From NCBI GenBank assembly GCA_024687205.1, contig JAILES010000063.1:1-64000 (forward strand): a DNA stretch of 64,000 bases, given 5' to 3'. Source of the stretch: Lachnospiraceae bacterium. Its GTDB lineage: Bacteria > Bacillota > Clostridia > Lachnospirales > Lachnospiraceae. Under the pieces are notes generated by a model. That model was not told the DNA's origin. It ran no database searches and worked only from the letters and a program-made list of their open reading frames with translations. This document shows, one piece after another, positions 26,311 through 35,637 of this stretch. Made by a program: the position numbers and the translations under genes. The number at the start of each line of letters is the position of its first letter. Within the stretch, counting starts at the first letter, position 1.

Positions 26311-26333
26311 TTTATTTGCAAAGATTTCAGGCA

Positions 26334-26365
26334 GATGAGACAGATTTATTTCTGTCTCATCTTTT
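26334..26365 (+). terminator. Terminator of rpmE
   Basis: A perfect 11-bp stem (26334-26344 with 26351-26361) with a 6-nt loop is followed by TTTT. Confidence 0.85.
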
Positions 26366-26424
26366 GATATAATAAGAAATCAAGTTCCCCGGGACTAGGA
26401 CAGGGAAAAGGGATAACAGGACAG

Positions 26425-27501
26425 ATGGCTAAGAGAAAACGTAAGAGTGTTTATTCGGGTATAGGCGGACAGGCCGTGCTCGAAGGCGTGATGATGAAGA
26501 ACAAAGAAGAATATGCGGTGGCTATAAGGAAGGCGGACGGGAACATAGATGTGAGCATGCACAAGCTTGCTTACAATCCCGAGAGCCTGATCCGTAAGAT
26601 ACCTTTTGTGCGGGGAGTTATAGCCTTTATCGATTCCCTGAGTCTGGGTATGGATATACTTACTTTTTCGGCCACGGAGGCGGAAGAGGAGGAAGAGCCT
26701 ACCGCAGGTGACCGTCTGCTGGAAAAGATCTTCGGGTCAAAAACCGATGCGGTAGTCACCGGCTTTACCGTGGTACTGTCCCTGCTGTTTGCGATACTGC
26801 TGTTCATGGTGCTGCCTTATTTCGTATCGGAACTGGCCGGCAGATATCTTAAGGATCAGACTCTGGTGCTGCTCATAGAAGGAATACTCAGGATAGTCGT
26901 GTTCCTTATATATGTGGCCGCCATCGCGCTTATGAAGGATATAAAGCGGCTCTATATGTATCACGGTGCAGAGCATAAATGCATCAACTGCATCGAAAGC
27001 GGAAGGACCCTGAATCTGAAGAATGTAAGAAGGTCATCGCGTTTTCATAAAAGATGCGGTACCAGTTTCATGATATTCATCGTGCTGATAGGCATAGTAC
27101 TCTGCTTCTTCATAAAGACCGACTCAAGGCTTCTGCGTATAGCTTACAGGCTCCTGCTGATACCTGTGATAGCCGGGATAAGTTATGAACTCTTAAGGCT
27201 TGCGGGTAGGAATGACAGCTTCCTGCTGGCAGTGATATCCGCTCCGGGACTGTGGATGCAGCGTATCACCACAAAGGAACCGGATGATGATATGATAGAG
27301 GTGGCCATAGCGGCGACGGAAGCGGTTTTTGACTGGGAGGAATTCCAGAACAGGCACTTTACATCAAAGGTGGTAAAGAGAAAACGTAAGGAGCCGGATG
27401 GCAGCATGGTCGAGACCGATGAGGAAACACTTGAGATATCCGTGAAGGAAATAGAAGAATATCTGGAAGAGAAACGAAGGAACGATCAAGGGGAGGTCTG
27501 A
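26425..27501 (+). CDS. DUF1385 family membrane protein (YqhQ type)
   Basis: The 358-residue protein opens with the family signature YSGIGGQAVLEGVMMKNK (about residues 9-26). It has four to five hydrophobic segments (about 110-180 and 210-260), an HGAEHKCINCIESG motif between them with a His and two Cys that may bind metal, and a charged cytoplasmic C-terminus. The biochemical function of DUF1385 is unknown to me; the gene is conserved upstream of prmC and prfA in Clostridia. A TATAAT-like element lies at 26368-26373 without a good -35. Confidence 0.92.
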   Translation: MAKRKRKSVYSGIGGQAVLEGVMMKNKEEYAVAIRKADGNIDVSMHKLAYNPESLIRKIPFVRGVIAFIDSLSLGMDILTFSATEAEEEEEPTAGDRLLEKIFGSKTDAVVTGFTVVLSLLFAILLFMVLPYFVSELAGRYLKDQTLVLLIEGILRIVVFLIYVAAIALMKDIKRLYMYHGAEHKCINCIESGRTLNLKNVRRSSRFHKRCGTSFMIFIVLIGIVLCFFIKTDSRLLRIAYRLLLIPVIAGISYELLRLAGRNDSFLLAVISAPGLWMQRITTKEPDDDMIEVAIAATEAVFDWEEFQNRHFTSKVVKRKRKEPDGSMVETDEETLEISVKEIEEYLEEKRRNDQGEV

Positions 27502-27534
27502 ACCAGACCTTTATTAGTACCGGGAGGAAAAAAG

Positions 27535-28362
27535 ATGACACTCCGAGAACTGTACCTGAAAGGAAAGAGAGAACTGATCGCCGCAGGAAAGGATGAAGCG
27601 GAACCGGAGGCCAGACTGCTGCTGCAGTATGCCTGCGATATCGATAAGAATACTCTTTTCATGCAGCCCGACAAACTGGTGACTACCGAAGCCATGCGCA
27701 GATTCGATGACTGCCTTCAGAAAAGAAAGGCCTCGATGCCGCTGCAGTATATACTCGGGACTCAGGGCTTTATGGGCATGGAACTGAAGGTGACTCCCGA
27801 TGTGCTGATCCCCAGATCCGATACGGAAGTGCTGGTGGAACAGCTGCTCTCCGACGGAGTAAAGGATATGAGCGTGCTGGATCTGTGTACCGGAAGCGGC
27901 TGCATACTCCTCGGACTCATGAAGAATGAGAGCGGGATAAAAGGCACCGGGGCGGATATTTCCGAGAAGGCGCTGAACGTAGCAAGGGAAAATGCGAAGA
28001 TCCAGGGCGTGAGTGCCGAATGGGTAGTTTCGGATCTGTACGGACAGATCACGGGCAGCTTTGATGTGATAACTTCCAATCCGCCTTATATAAGGACTTC
28101 GGAGATAGAGCTGCTGATGCCCGAGGTAGGAAAATATGAACCGAGGACCGCACTGGACGGAGGAGCCGACGGACTGGATTATTACAGAAGGATAGTTAAG
28201 GATGCTCCGAAATATCTCAATCCGGAGGGAAGGATATATCTCGAGATAGGTTCCGAGCAGGGAGCGGCAGTAAAAGGAATGCTGGAAGATAACGGCTTTA
28301 AGGAAGTCCGCATAATACGTGATTATGCAAGACTTGACAGAGTCGTGACAGGAAAGGTGTAA
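27535..28362 (+). CDS. prmC: Release factor glutamine methyltransferase
   Basis: The 275-residue enzyme methylates the glutamine of the GGQ motif in peptide-chain release factors, using SAM. The N-terminal helical substrate domain (1-85), the SAM motif [16 protein letters not shown] (about 116-131) and the catalytic NPPY (182-185) are present. It lies 2 bp before prfA, whose product is its substrate. GGGAGG precedes ATG 27535. Confidence 0.96.
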   Translation: MTLRELYLKGKRELIAAGKDEAEPEARLLLQYACDIDKNTLFMQPDKLVTTEAMRRFDDCLQKRKASMPLQYILGTQGFMGMELKVTPDVLIPRSDTEVLVEQLLSDGVKDMSVLDLCTGSGCILLGLMKNESGIKGTGADISEKALNVARENAKIQGVSAEWVVSDLYGQITGSFDVITSNPPYIRTSEIELLMPEVGKYEPRTALDGGADGLDYYRRIVKDAPKYLNPEGRIYLEIGSEQGAAVKGMLEDNGFKEVRIIRDYARLDRVVTGKV

Positions 28363-28364
28363 AT

Positions 28365-29438
28365 ATGTTTGACAAACTCGAAGCACTGCTCGGCAGGTAC
28401 GAGGAACTGATGAACGAACTGCAGATGCCGGATGTGGCAAATGATGCGGAGCGTTTCAAAAAACTCATGAAAGAGCAGGCTGAACTGGAGCCGATAGTTA
28501 CGGCATATAAAGAATATAAGAAGTGCAGGGAAGACGAGGCGGATGCGCTGTCCATGCTTGAATCCGAGAAGGATGAGGAGATGCGTACCATGCTCAAGGA
28601 GGAGCAGGCTGCTTCAAAGAAGCGCATGGAAGAACTGGAAAGGGAGTTAAAGATACTGCTCCTTCCCAAGGACCCCAATGATGAAAAGAACGTGTACGTT
28701 GAGATAAGAGCCGGAGCAGGCGGAGACGAGGCGGCTCTTTTTGCTGCGGAGCTTTACAGGATGTATTCACACTATGTTGAGAGCAGGCACTGGAAGAGCG
28801 AACTTGTCAGCGTGGATGAGACCGGTATAGGCGGCATGAAGGAAGTTGAATTCATGGTCAGCGGCGCAGGTGCGTATTCGGTGCTTAAATACGAGAGCGG
28901 CGTGCACAGGGTACAGCGCGTGCCGGAGACCGAATCCGGCGGAAGGATACATACATCCACCGCGACAGTGGCGGTGATGCCCGAAGCGGAAGATGTGGAT
29001 GTTCAGATAGATGAGAAAGATATACGTATAGACGTGACAAGGGCCAGCGGAAACGGCGGTCAGTGTGTCAATACCACCGACTCGGCAGTGCGGCTTACCC
29101 ATTATCCCACCGGCATAGTCATTTATTCACAGACAGAAAAATCGCAGATACAGAACAAGGAAAAGGCTTTCCAGATACTCAGGGCAAGGCTCTATGATCT
29201 GGAATGTCAGAAAGCACACGATGCGGAAGCGGATTTAAGACGCAGCCAGATAGGGACCGGCGACAGATCGGAAAAGATAAGGACTTACAACTTCCCACAG
29301 GGAAGAGTGACGGATCACAGGATAGGACTTACGCTCTATAAGATAGATAAGGTGCTTGGAGGAGATCTGCAGGAGATAATCGATGCCTGCACTACTGCTG
29401 ACCAGGCGGCAAAGCTGCTTAAGATGGGGAATGAGTAA
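28365..29438 (+). CDS. prfA: Peptide chain release factor 1
   Basis: The 357-residue RF1 ends translation at UAA and UAG. The peptidyl-hydrolysis motif GGQ is at 231-233 ([16 protein letters not shown]) and the stop-codon reading tripeptide region is [13 protein letters not shown], with PET at the position of the PxT motif that marks RF1 rather than RF2. The N-terminal coiled coil (1-100) is normal. There is no frameshift site, as expected for RF1. The gene follows prmC at once and is ended by repeats and a terminator. Confidence 0.97.
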   Translation: MFDKLEALLGRYEELMNELQMPDVANDAERFKKLMKEQAELEPIVTAYKEYKKCREDEADALSMLESEKDEEMRTMLKEEQAASKKRMEELERELKILLLPKDPNDEKNVYVEIRAGAGGDEAALFAAELYRMYSHYVESRHWKSELVSVDETGIGGMKEVEFMVSGAGAYSVLKYESGVHRVQRVPETESGGRIHTSTATVAVMPEAEDVDVQIDEKDIRIDVTRASGNGGQCVNTTDSAVRLTHYPTGIVIYSQTEKSQIQNKEKAFQILRARLYDLECQKAHDAEADLRRSQIGTGDRSEKIRTYNFPQGRVTDHRIGLTLYKIDKVLGGDLQEIIDACTTADQAAKLLKMGNE

Positions 29439-29440
29439 AG

Positions 29441-29504
29441 CCCCTCATCAGTCAGCCTGAAGGCTGACAGCTTGTAAACACCTCATCAGTCGCCTTCGGC
29501 GACA
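29441..29504 (+). repeat. CCTCATCAGTC-type palindromic repeats
   Basis: Two related units, CCCTCATCAGTCAGCCTGAA and CCTCATCAGTCGCCTTCGG, each carry a short hairpin (CAGCCTGAAGGCTG; TCGCCTTCGGCGA). A truncated third copy is found at 37879. I remember this type of repeat as widespread between genes of gut Clostridia. Confidence 0.75.
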
Positions 29505-29531
29505 GCTTCCCCTCAAGGGGAAGCCTTTTTT
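29505..29531 (+). terminator. Terminator after prfA
   Basis: The perfect 8-bp hairpin GCTTCCCC-TCAA-GGGGAAGC is followed by C and six T. It is fused to the repeat units that precede it. Confidence 0.85.
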
Positions 29532-29568
29532 GTTGTGGAAAGGTATTTTTTTTGGTAAAATCTTAGGC

Positions 29569-30501
29569 ATGAGGATCTATGAAGATTACTATGAAAATAC
29601 CAACACAGACTATCCGGTAGCGGTATATTACGTTGATCTGCGTAATATGTTTCTTCAGTGTGTGCCGCCTCACTGGCACGGTGAGATGGAGATAGATCTG
29701 GTAAGGAGCGGGAGCGTGAGGTTTTCCGTGGGAGAGAGTGAGGCATTGCTTTCCGCGGGGGATTCCATATGGATCAATTCGGGACGCCTTCACTCGGTAC
29801 ATCCGGCTTCGGACAGCGACTGCGTGGTACTTTCCATACTTTTCAATTCATCATATCTTTTTGAACAGCAGGATTCTTTTCTGGCTACAAAGTATTATCT
29901 TCCGCTTATCGAAAACAGACAGCTGGGGTTTGCGGTATTAAGGGCCGGCGATCCCTACGACAGAAGAAGTCTTGACGCCGTGGAATCCATACTTTCAGCC
30001 AATCTTAATAAAGAATACGGTTATGAGCTGGAGACCAAGAGTCTGCTATCGACTTTCTGGTTAAGACTGCTGGAATACAGTGTTTCCGGGGATAATAATG
30101 CGGATCTGAAAGCTCTTACCGATGAAGAAAGAGTCAAGGCCGCCATAGCCTTTATCCATAAAGAATATATGCGTGAGCTGAAACTGGAAGATATAGCAGG
30201 CAGCATACATGTGAGCAACAGTGAGTGCTGCCGCTGTTTTAAACGTTCCACTTCTTTAACCCCCTTTGAATATCTCTTAAGATACAGAACTTTTGAAGCG
30301 GCCAGACACATGCAGAAAAACGATGCAAACGCTTCTTCCATGCAGAAGCTTTCCGAAAGCGTGGGCTTTAACAATGCCAGCTATTTTAACCGTGTGTTCA
30401 AAAAGAATCTGGGCTGCACACCCGGTGAATACCGGGATACGATAAAGATGAGCCACAGGGATGCCCTGAATCCGTATGGAATATCGATCGCGAGATTATA
30501 G
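29569..30501 (+). CDS. AraC family transcriptional regulator
   Basis: The 310-residue protein has an N-terminal cupin domain (PPHWHGEMEIDLVRSGSVRF, about 31-50; GDSIWINSGRLHSV) that probably binds a sugar, and a C-terminal pair of helix-turn-helix motifs (LEDIAGSIHVSNSECCRCFKR; SVGFNNASYFNRVFKKNLG, then TPGEYR). AraC regulators of this shape usually control carbohydrate genes, and the GH43, GT2 and GH3 genes about 3-8 kb downstream are possible targets. TTGTGG (29532-29537) and TAAAAT (29555-29560) lie 17 bp apart so close to ATG 29569 that the mRNA may be almost leaderless; no good ribosome site is seen. A TTG start at 29530 is unlikely for the same reason. Confidence 0.9.
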   Translation: MRIYEDYYENTNTDYPVAVYYVDLRNMFLQCVPPHWHGEMEIDLVRSGSVRFSVGESEALLSAGDSIWINSGRLHSVHPASDSDCVVLSILFNSSYLFEQQDSFLATKYYLPLIENRQLGFAVLRAGDPYDRRSLDAVESILSANLNKEYGYELETKSLLSTFWLRLLEYSVSGDNNADLKALTDEERVKAAIAFIHKEYMRELKLEDIAGSIHVSNSECCRCFKRSTSLTPFEYLLRYRTFEAARHMQKNDANASSMQKLSESVGFNNASYFNRVFKKNLGCTPGEYRDTIKMSHRDALNPYGISIARL

Positions 30502-30581
30502 AAGGACTTTGTTTCACTTTTGCTACGTTTGATCTGATAATATACGACCATAAATCTATCAATACAGGAGGATAAAAACAA

Positions 30582-30911
30582 ATGGAAAACAAAAAGGACT
30601 ACAAGAACCTGTTACCTTTGGGATCGGTTGTCGGACTTAAGGAAACGGAACCGTATATCATGATCTGCGGACGTATAGTGTGCGCGGAAGGTGACGACAC
30701 TATCTACGATTATGTGGGATGCCTGTATCCCGAAGGAGTAGGTAAAAACGACGAGCTGATCTTCTTTGACAGAGAAGCGGTGGAAACGGTTTATTTCATC
30801 GGATTTCAGGATGAGTATGAACTGGTTTACCGCACGGAAATTCTGGATAAGCTTGGGGAACTTGAAGTTATCAATGGTGAGATGGTAGAAAAAGAGGCTG
30901 CTGATGAATGA
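30582..30911 (+). CDS. DUF4176 protein, first copy
   Basis: The 109-residue cytosolic protein has the DUF4176 pattern: LLPLGSVVGLKE, IMICGRIV, YDYVGCLYPEGV and FFDREAVETVYFIGFQDEYE. I remember DUF4176 proteins as frequent companions of type VII secretion genes and their toxins in Firmicutes, with undefined function, perhaps as a chaperone or adaptor. It is preceded by AGGAGG and overlaps the next gene by 8 bp, so the two are translated together. A closely related copy follows the large gene (33019). Confidence 0.87.
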   Translation: MENKKDYKNLLPLGSVVGLKETEPYIMICGRIVCAEGDDTIYDYVGCLYPEGVGKNDELIFFDREAVETVYFIGFQDEYELVYRTEILDKLGELEVINGEMVEKEAADE

Positions 30912-33006
30912 TAAAGAACAAAGAGCCGTATGGCTCGCACAACTGAAAGAGTACCAGAAACAACTGGATACGGGACGCGGTGTGATCTTTGGCAGAGGCT
31001 TTACGAAAGCTCATGATAGCCTCGTAGAGGAAGTAGGAAAAGTATGCCTTATCCTTGAAGGATATATGGAGCAGGAGAGCCTTTCCGTCGAGCAGAGTGA
31101 ACAGCTTAAGAAGCAGCTCGATGATCTCAACAAATCTGCCGGGGAATACATCAAAGCCAAGGAAACCGATGATAAGTATTCCCTTGACGGAAGCGAAGAC
31201 GGCAGTATAAAGAAGGCCAAAGGTGATAAGAGAAAGCGCCTTGAAGCCGCTTCCGGTCTTATGACACTGAGCCGTGAGATGAGTGATCGGACTGCCGAAA
31301 AGATCGAGCTTGCAAAACTGGAAGAAGAAGCAAAGAAGGCCATGGCCGGAAATGTGCCGGGAATTGAGAAGGACAGACGCAGGACAAGGAGCCTTAAAGA
31401 ACTCGGACTGATGGAGCAGGAGGACAGGGCTGTCAGGGATGTCCAGGCCGGAGTGATAGCTTCGAAACTGAATACGAAGGCTATGAAGGAGAGCTTCAAA
31501 CGCAGTCTCGTAAATCATGAATATAAAAAAGAGAGTTATGAGGATCTGAAAGAAGGTTATGTGCTTCATCGCGGTGATATCCTGAACTTCAATACCGATG
31601 AAGGTTTCAAGGCAGGCTATGACAAGTATCGTATGAAGATCTTCAAGTCCGTGGAGAGCTACCGCAAGCTTGAGGAAATGAGGAGGACCAACAGGGCGGC
31701 TTTCGAAGAGGCTCTCGGTAAGATGCATCTGACGGAGAAGACCTTTAACGGAATGTCAGACAAGATCAATGTCATAGAGATGGAGGGCGAATATCTGGAT
31801 GTAAGGGCCGATATCGTCAGCAATCCCGAGTACATAACCATGAGCGAGGATGCCAGGAAAGCCTTAAGGAGTATGAGCATCGAAGAACTTGAGGCAGGCA
31901 TACAGGAATTTGAAGGTGATGAGAGCAAGGCCGACAGGAAAAAACTCCTGGAAGATATGAAGACCCTTAAGGGTATGGCCGAGTACGGTGTAAAAGAGAA
32001 TTATGAAAGTACGCTGAACAGAAAGGATACGGTACTTGATACCGCAGGCGGGAAACACACTACAACCACCCTGGCTTTCAATACCAGATATGAGGATCAC
32101 GGGGGCTTCTCCATAAAGAAGAAGGGAGTAGGGAAAAGCCTCAAGGATATGTACGATTCCCATAATTTCAGCTTTAAAGCTTCTGACGCGACGGTAGCCT
32201 ATGACAACGGTGTCTTTGAGAATGCCGATTTCCTGAATGTGAGTACGGGAGTTTTTAAGGGGAAATACCGTATTGCAAAACTGGGCGGAAAGGCCAGGAC
32301 CACGGGAGGAGCCCTGCAGGGCGGTGCGCACGTGTCTCTCGGAACCGTTAAGACCGCCGGCAGCGTGGGCGCTGCATTCTCTGCCAGCAAGCTGTGGGAG
32401 ACCAAGGCCTATGCAACCGTCTCGGCCAATGCATACGGACTCAGGGGAGTAGCCAAGGGCAGCGTAGGCTGGAATAAAGACTGGGTGAAATTCGATGCGA
32501 AGACGGAAGGCACCATAGGTTCCGCAGTGGGTATTGCCCAGGGCGGAGTGGGAATGATCCGCTATAAAGATGATAAAGGCAAGGATCATGAAGGCTTCGG
32601 TGTGGCTGCGGATCTGACGGCGGCAGCGGCGGTCTTTGAAGGCAGCGTGAGCGGAGGCCTGACGGTATTCGGTATACGTTTCGGCGGCAAGCTTACCGGA
32701 GCGGCGATCGCTGCAGGTGTCAAGACCAGATTTGCGGCGACCCACAATGTGCTCAGTTTCGGCCTTTCCGCAGCACTGGGACTCGGAGCCGGTTTTGAAA
32801 TATCGATAGATATCACCGGACTTAAGGAAAAGTTCAAGAACTGGAGGAACAGAGGCAAACAGGAGAAGAAGCTGAGAGAAAAGAAGGCTCAGGAAAGAGC
32901 GGATAAGCTTGATATTGAGAAAGAGTATGAGATAATAGAAAAGCCGGATGCGGACAAAAAAGACAAAAAGGACGGAAAGTCAGCCGGTCCCGCCAAGAAT
33001 AAGTAA
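30904..33006 (+). CDS. Large Gly/Ala-rich protein between two DUF4176 genes, unknown function
   Basis: The 700-residue protein has no signal peptide and no clear transmembrane helix. Residues 1-390 are charged and helical with coiled-coil stretches. Residues about 400-645 change abruptly to short Gly/Ala/Ser/Val-rich strands (GGAHVSLGTVKTAGSVGAAF, SAVGIAQGGVGMIRY, GLSAALGLGAGFEISIDITG), much like the glycine-rich pre-toxin region of type VII effectors or a glycine-zipper membrane segment. The last 55 residues are almost purely Lys/Glu/Asp/Ala. I see no LXG, WXG or YxxxD signal and no nuclease, deaminase or ADP-ribosyltransferase motif. Sandwiching by DUF4176 genes suggests a link to type VII secretion, but no secretion gene is in the window. 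It could also be a phage-like structural protein. Confidence 0.8.
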   Translation: MNDKEQRAVWLAQLKEYQKQLDTGRGVIFGRGFTKAHDSLVEEVGKVCLILEGYMEQESLSVEQSEQLKKQLDDLNKSAGEYIKAKETDDKYSLDGSEDGSIKKAKGDKRKRLEAASGLMTLSREMSDRTAEKIELAKLEEEAKKAMAGNVPGIEKDRRRTRSLKELGLMEQEDRAVRDVQAGVIASKLNTKAMKESFKRSLVNHEYKKESYEDLKEGYVLHRGDILNFNTDEGFKAGYDKYRMKIFKSVESYRKLEEMRRTNRAAFEEALGKMHLTEKTFNGMSDKINVIEMEGEYLDVRADIVSNPEYITMSEDARKALRSMSIEELEAGIQEFEGDESKADRKKLLEDMKTLKGMAEYGVKENYESTLNRKDTVLDTAGGKHTTTTLAFNTRYEDHGGFSIKKKGVGKSLKDMYDSHNFSFKASDATVAYDNGVFENADFLNVSTGVFKGKYRIAKLGGKARTTGGALQGGAHVSLGTVKTAGSVGAAFSASKLWETKAYATVSANAYGLRGVAKGSVGWNKDWVKFDAKTEGTIGSAVGIAQGGVGMIRYKDDKGKDHEGFGVAADLTAAAAVFEGSVSGGLTVFGIRFGGKLTGAAIAAGVKTRFAATHNVLSFGLSAALGLGAGFEISIDITGLKEKFKNWRNRGKQEKKLREKKAQERADKLDIEKEYEIIEKPDADKKDKKDGKSAGPAKNK

Positions 33007-33018
33007 GGAGGAAGAAAA

Positions 33019-33318
33019 ATGTATAAGGATTTGTTACCCTGCGGCTCGATAGTGGAGCTCAAAGAGGGTGAGCATTTAGTGATGATCATCGGACGTGTGG
33101 TGACCGCAGAAGGAAACGATCATATCTTTGATTATGCGGGATGCTTCTATCCCGAAGGCTTAGCGGGGGATGATAACACCCTGTTCTTTGACAGGGCTGC
33201 CATCGAAAGGATCCTCTTTATAGGTTTCCAGGATAAGCAGGAACTGGAGTACAGGGATGAAGTGCTTTCAAGATTGGGTGAACTTAAGCTTGTTGACGGA
33301 GAGATAAGCGAAGCCTGA
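33019..33318 (+). CDS. DUF4176 protein, second copy
   Basis: The 99-residue paralogue of the protein at 30582 shares the same motifs (LLPCGSIVELKEGEH, GRVVTAEGN, FDYAGCFYPEGL, FFDRAAIERILFIGFQDKQE) but lacks the N- and C-terminal extensions. GGAGG precedes ATG 33019, 12 bp after the large gene. The divergence between the two copies (roughly half the residues identical by eye) argues for an old duplication with separate roles, perhaps one for each half of the intervening protein. Confidence 0.85.
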   Translation: MYKDLLPCGSIVELKEGEHLVMIIGRVVTAEGNDHIFDYAGCFYPEGLAGDDNTLFFDRAAIERILFIGFQDKQELEYRDEVLSRLGELKLVDGEISEA

Positions 33319-33344
33319 AAAAAGAGTCATAAAGGAGAGGGTAA

Positions 33345-34778
33345 ATGAAAAAATATGTAAAGGGGGCCAACCCGTATATGCCGCTGTGGGAGCACGTTCC
33401 CGACGGAGAGCCGAGAGTGTTCGAACATAACGGAGAGAAGAGAGTATACGTTTACGGGTCACACGATATCGAGAAGACACAGTATTGCGGAAGGAATTAC
33501 GTGGTATGGTCGGCACCGGTGAACGATCTGACAGACTGGAAGTATCACGGAGTTGCGTATGAAACGCATTACGATTCGATACTGTATGCGCCCGACGTGG
33601 TTAAAAAGGGTGATACTTATTATCTGTATGCGGCGGAGAAGAAGGGGAGTCTCGTCGTAGTCGCATCTTCAAAGGATCCTGCGGGACCTTTTGAAGATCC
33701 CGTTGAAACAAAGCTGGGCTTCGATCCCGGAGTACTGGTAGATGATGATCGCAGGGTATACGCATACTGGGGAGGATGCGCAGCGCCCTGCTATATTGCG
33801 GAAATGGAAGATGACATGGCGACCATAAAAGAGGAAACGCTGGTATCCAATCCACTGGGACATTCCACCTGTCCATGGAACCCTGTGGATGACGGGCATA
33901 TCTCCCTGATCGATGCTTTCTTCGAAGCTTCGAGCCCGAGAAAAGTAATGGGCAAGTATGTGTATCTGTATTCCAAGCGTTATGAGAAGCCGGTGCCCGA
34001 ACTCGGAGTATATTATCCGAATAACGGTTTTCTCTCATACCGGATCAGCGATACGCCTTTCGGGCCTTTCCATGACGGCGGGGATATAAGCTTTAACGGC
34101 GGAGAGATTTTAAGGGACTCCGAAGGCAGAGGGACCATGACCTACCAGTGGGGCAACAATCACGGATCGATCATGGAAGTGAACGGCAAGTGGTATATCT
34201 TCTATCACCGCCAGACCGGACTTAACGAGTATTCAAGACAGGCTATGATAGAACCTGTCGATGTTGCCCTCGGAAGCGACGGTAAGCTTTATATCGGTGA
34301 TGTTAAATATCTTGAGGGTGAAGCCGTATCATCAAAACCCGTGGAGATGACATCCCAGGGAGCACAGATAAACGGTATCGATGCAAGGCTCTGGATATCG
34401 GCGGGTTATGCCTGCCATATCTACGGCAGCAGTAAGCGCGCTTATGTGCGTCCTGGCTATGAGCAGACCGAAGAGATATCTACGCCGGTCTGCGATATCA
34501 CCTCGGGAACCACGGTAGGTTTCAGATATCTGCAGTTCGGAAACAACACTCCCGAAACCGTAAGTCTCGTGCTGGAGGAAGCGGCAAAGCTTAAGGTGCT
34601 GCTGCGCCTGGATTCTTACCGTGGGCGCGTTGCGGCGGAACTTGAGTTTGACGGGAATACAAAAGAAGCAACGGCAAAGCTTGACTGTGGTATAATCGGA
34701 AAGCATGCCGTATATTTCGAATTTCTTTCGGAAGATAAAGATCAGGCTTATATATTTGACAGATTTACTTTTGACTGA
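33345..34778 (+). CDS. Glycoside hydrolase family 43 enzyme
   Basis: The 477-residue protein has the five-bladed propeller features of GH43 (arabinofuranosidases and xylosidases): APDVVKKGDTYYLYAA, FDPGVLVDDDRRVYAYWGG, and FFEASSPRKVMGKYVYLY with the probable acid Glu. The C-terminal 130 residues form a beta-rich accessory domain. No signal peptide is present, so it acts on imported oligosaccharides in the cytosol. GGAGAGGG precedes ATG 33345. It heads a GH43-GT2-GH3 group; the likely substrate is a xylan- or arabinan-derived oligosaccharide, but specificity is not readable. Confidence 0.9.
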   Translation: MKKYVKGANPYMPLWEHVPDGEPRVFEHNGEKRVYVYGSHDIEKTQYCGRNYVVWSAPVNDLTDWKYHGVAYETHYDSILYAPDVVKKGDTYYLYAAEKKGSLVVVASSKDPAGPFEDPVETKLGFDPGVLVDDDRRVYAYWGGCAAPCYIAEMEDDMATIKEETLVSNPLGHSTCPWNPVDDGHISLIDAFFEASSPRKVMGKYVYLYSKRYEKPVPELGVYYPNNGFLSYRISDTPFGPFHDGGDISFNGGEILRDSEGRGTMTYQWGNNHGSIMEVNGKWYIFYHRQTGLNEYSRQAMIEPVDVALGSDGKLYIGDVKYLEGEAVSSKPVEMTSQGAQINGIDARLWISAGYACHIYGSSKRAYVRPGYEQTEEISTPVCDITSGTTVGFRYLQFGNNTPETVSLVLEEAAKLKVLLRLDSYRGRVAAELEFDGNTKEATAKLDCGIIGKHAVYFEFLSEDKDQAYIFDRFTFD

Positions 34779-34789
34779 GGAGGGTCATC

Positions 34790-35524
34790 ATGGAAAAACT
34801 AAAAACCGGTATAAGTGCCGTACTTCTGGCCTATGGAGAAGGAGAGAACCTTAAAGTCCTTATACCGATGATAAAGGAAAAACTTGATAATATCGGTGAA
34901 GAATACGAGGTGGTCGTTATCGACGGACCGAAGCAGACCGATGACAGCAAAAGTATCTGTGAAGAAAACGGAGCAAGATATTATAACCAGGAAGAGCCGG
35001 GATTTGCCGAGGCTTTCAAGAAAGGCATAAGGGAAGCGGCTTACAGGACATTCCTTATACTGGATGCGGATATGAGCCATGATCCGAAATATATCCCGGA
35101 TATCTATGCGAAGTTCATCGCTGATAAAGCCGATGTGGTCATAGGTTCCAGATATGTGGAGGGAGGAGTCAGCAATGATGCTTTCACTTCCAAAGTGATG
35201 TCCCACATACTTAACACGGTATACGGAGTCGTACTCGGCATACGTGCCAGGGATATGTCTACGGATTACCGTATGTACAGGACCGTGAGACTTAAAAAGG
35301 TTGAGAGCAGGCTTAAGTGCAAAAACTATGATGTGCTGCAGGAAGTGCTGCTCTATCTTAAGCTGGATAAAAAGTCGGAAGAAAAGCGTTTCAGGGTACG
35401 TGAAGTACCGATCACTTTTGAAAAGAGAATGTACGGAAAGTCGAAGAGACAGCTTCTCAAGTTCATTATCAGCTATATGAAGAGCGTGATCTATCTGCTG
35501 GGGGTAAGACTTAAGCTACAATAA
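34790..35524 (+). CDS. Glycosyltransferase family 2, DPM-like
   Basis: The 244-residue protein has the GT-A fold of polyprenyl-phosphate (dolichol-phosphate mannosyltransferase-like) enzymes: SAVLLAYGEGENLKVLIP, EVVVIDGPKQTDDS, LILDADMSHDPKYIP with the metal-binding DAD, and ADVVIGSRYVEGG. There is no long C-terminal membrane domain, only a hydrophobic end (about 228-242), so it may sit at the membrane face and load a sugar on a lipid carrier. It follows GH43 by 11 bp, which is unusual because the neighbours degrade sugars. Confidence 0.88.
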   Translation: MEKLKTGISAVLLAYGEGENLKVLIPMIKEKLDNIGEEYEVVVIDGPKQTDDSKSICEENGARYYNQEEPGFAEAFKKGIREAAYRTFLILDADMSHDPKYIPDIYAKFIADKADVVIGSRYVEGGVSNDAFTSKVMSHILNTVYGVVLGIRARDMSTDYRMYRTVRLKKVESRLKCKNYDVLQEVLLYLKLDKKSEEKRFRVREVPITFEKRMYGKSKRQLLKFIISYMKSVIYLLGVRLKLQ

Positions 35525-35637
35525 ACGGTCAAAATGAGACAAAAAGCTTCTGGAAGATAGGCAGAGAGAAAACTATAATCCTGTATTGAAAATAAGGCGG
35601 GTATTACAGCCCCGGAGGATAGCCAAGGAGGAAGAAC

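Noticed and set aside
27514..28440. Minus-strand frame of 308 codons across prmC
   Set aside because: Antisense to prmC with intact NPPY; no family resemblance.
31864..32745. Minus-strand frame of 293 codons opposite the Gly/Ala-rich protein
   Set aside because: No ribosome site and no recognisable motif; the plus frame is in operon context with good starts.
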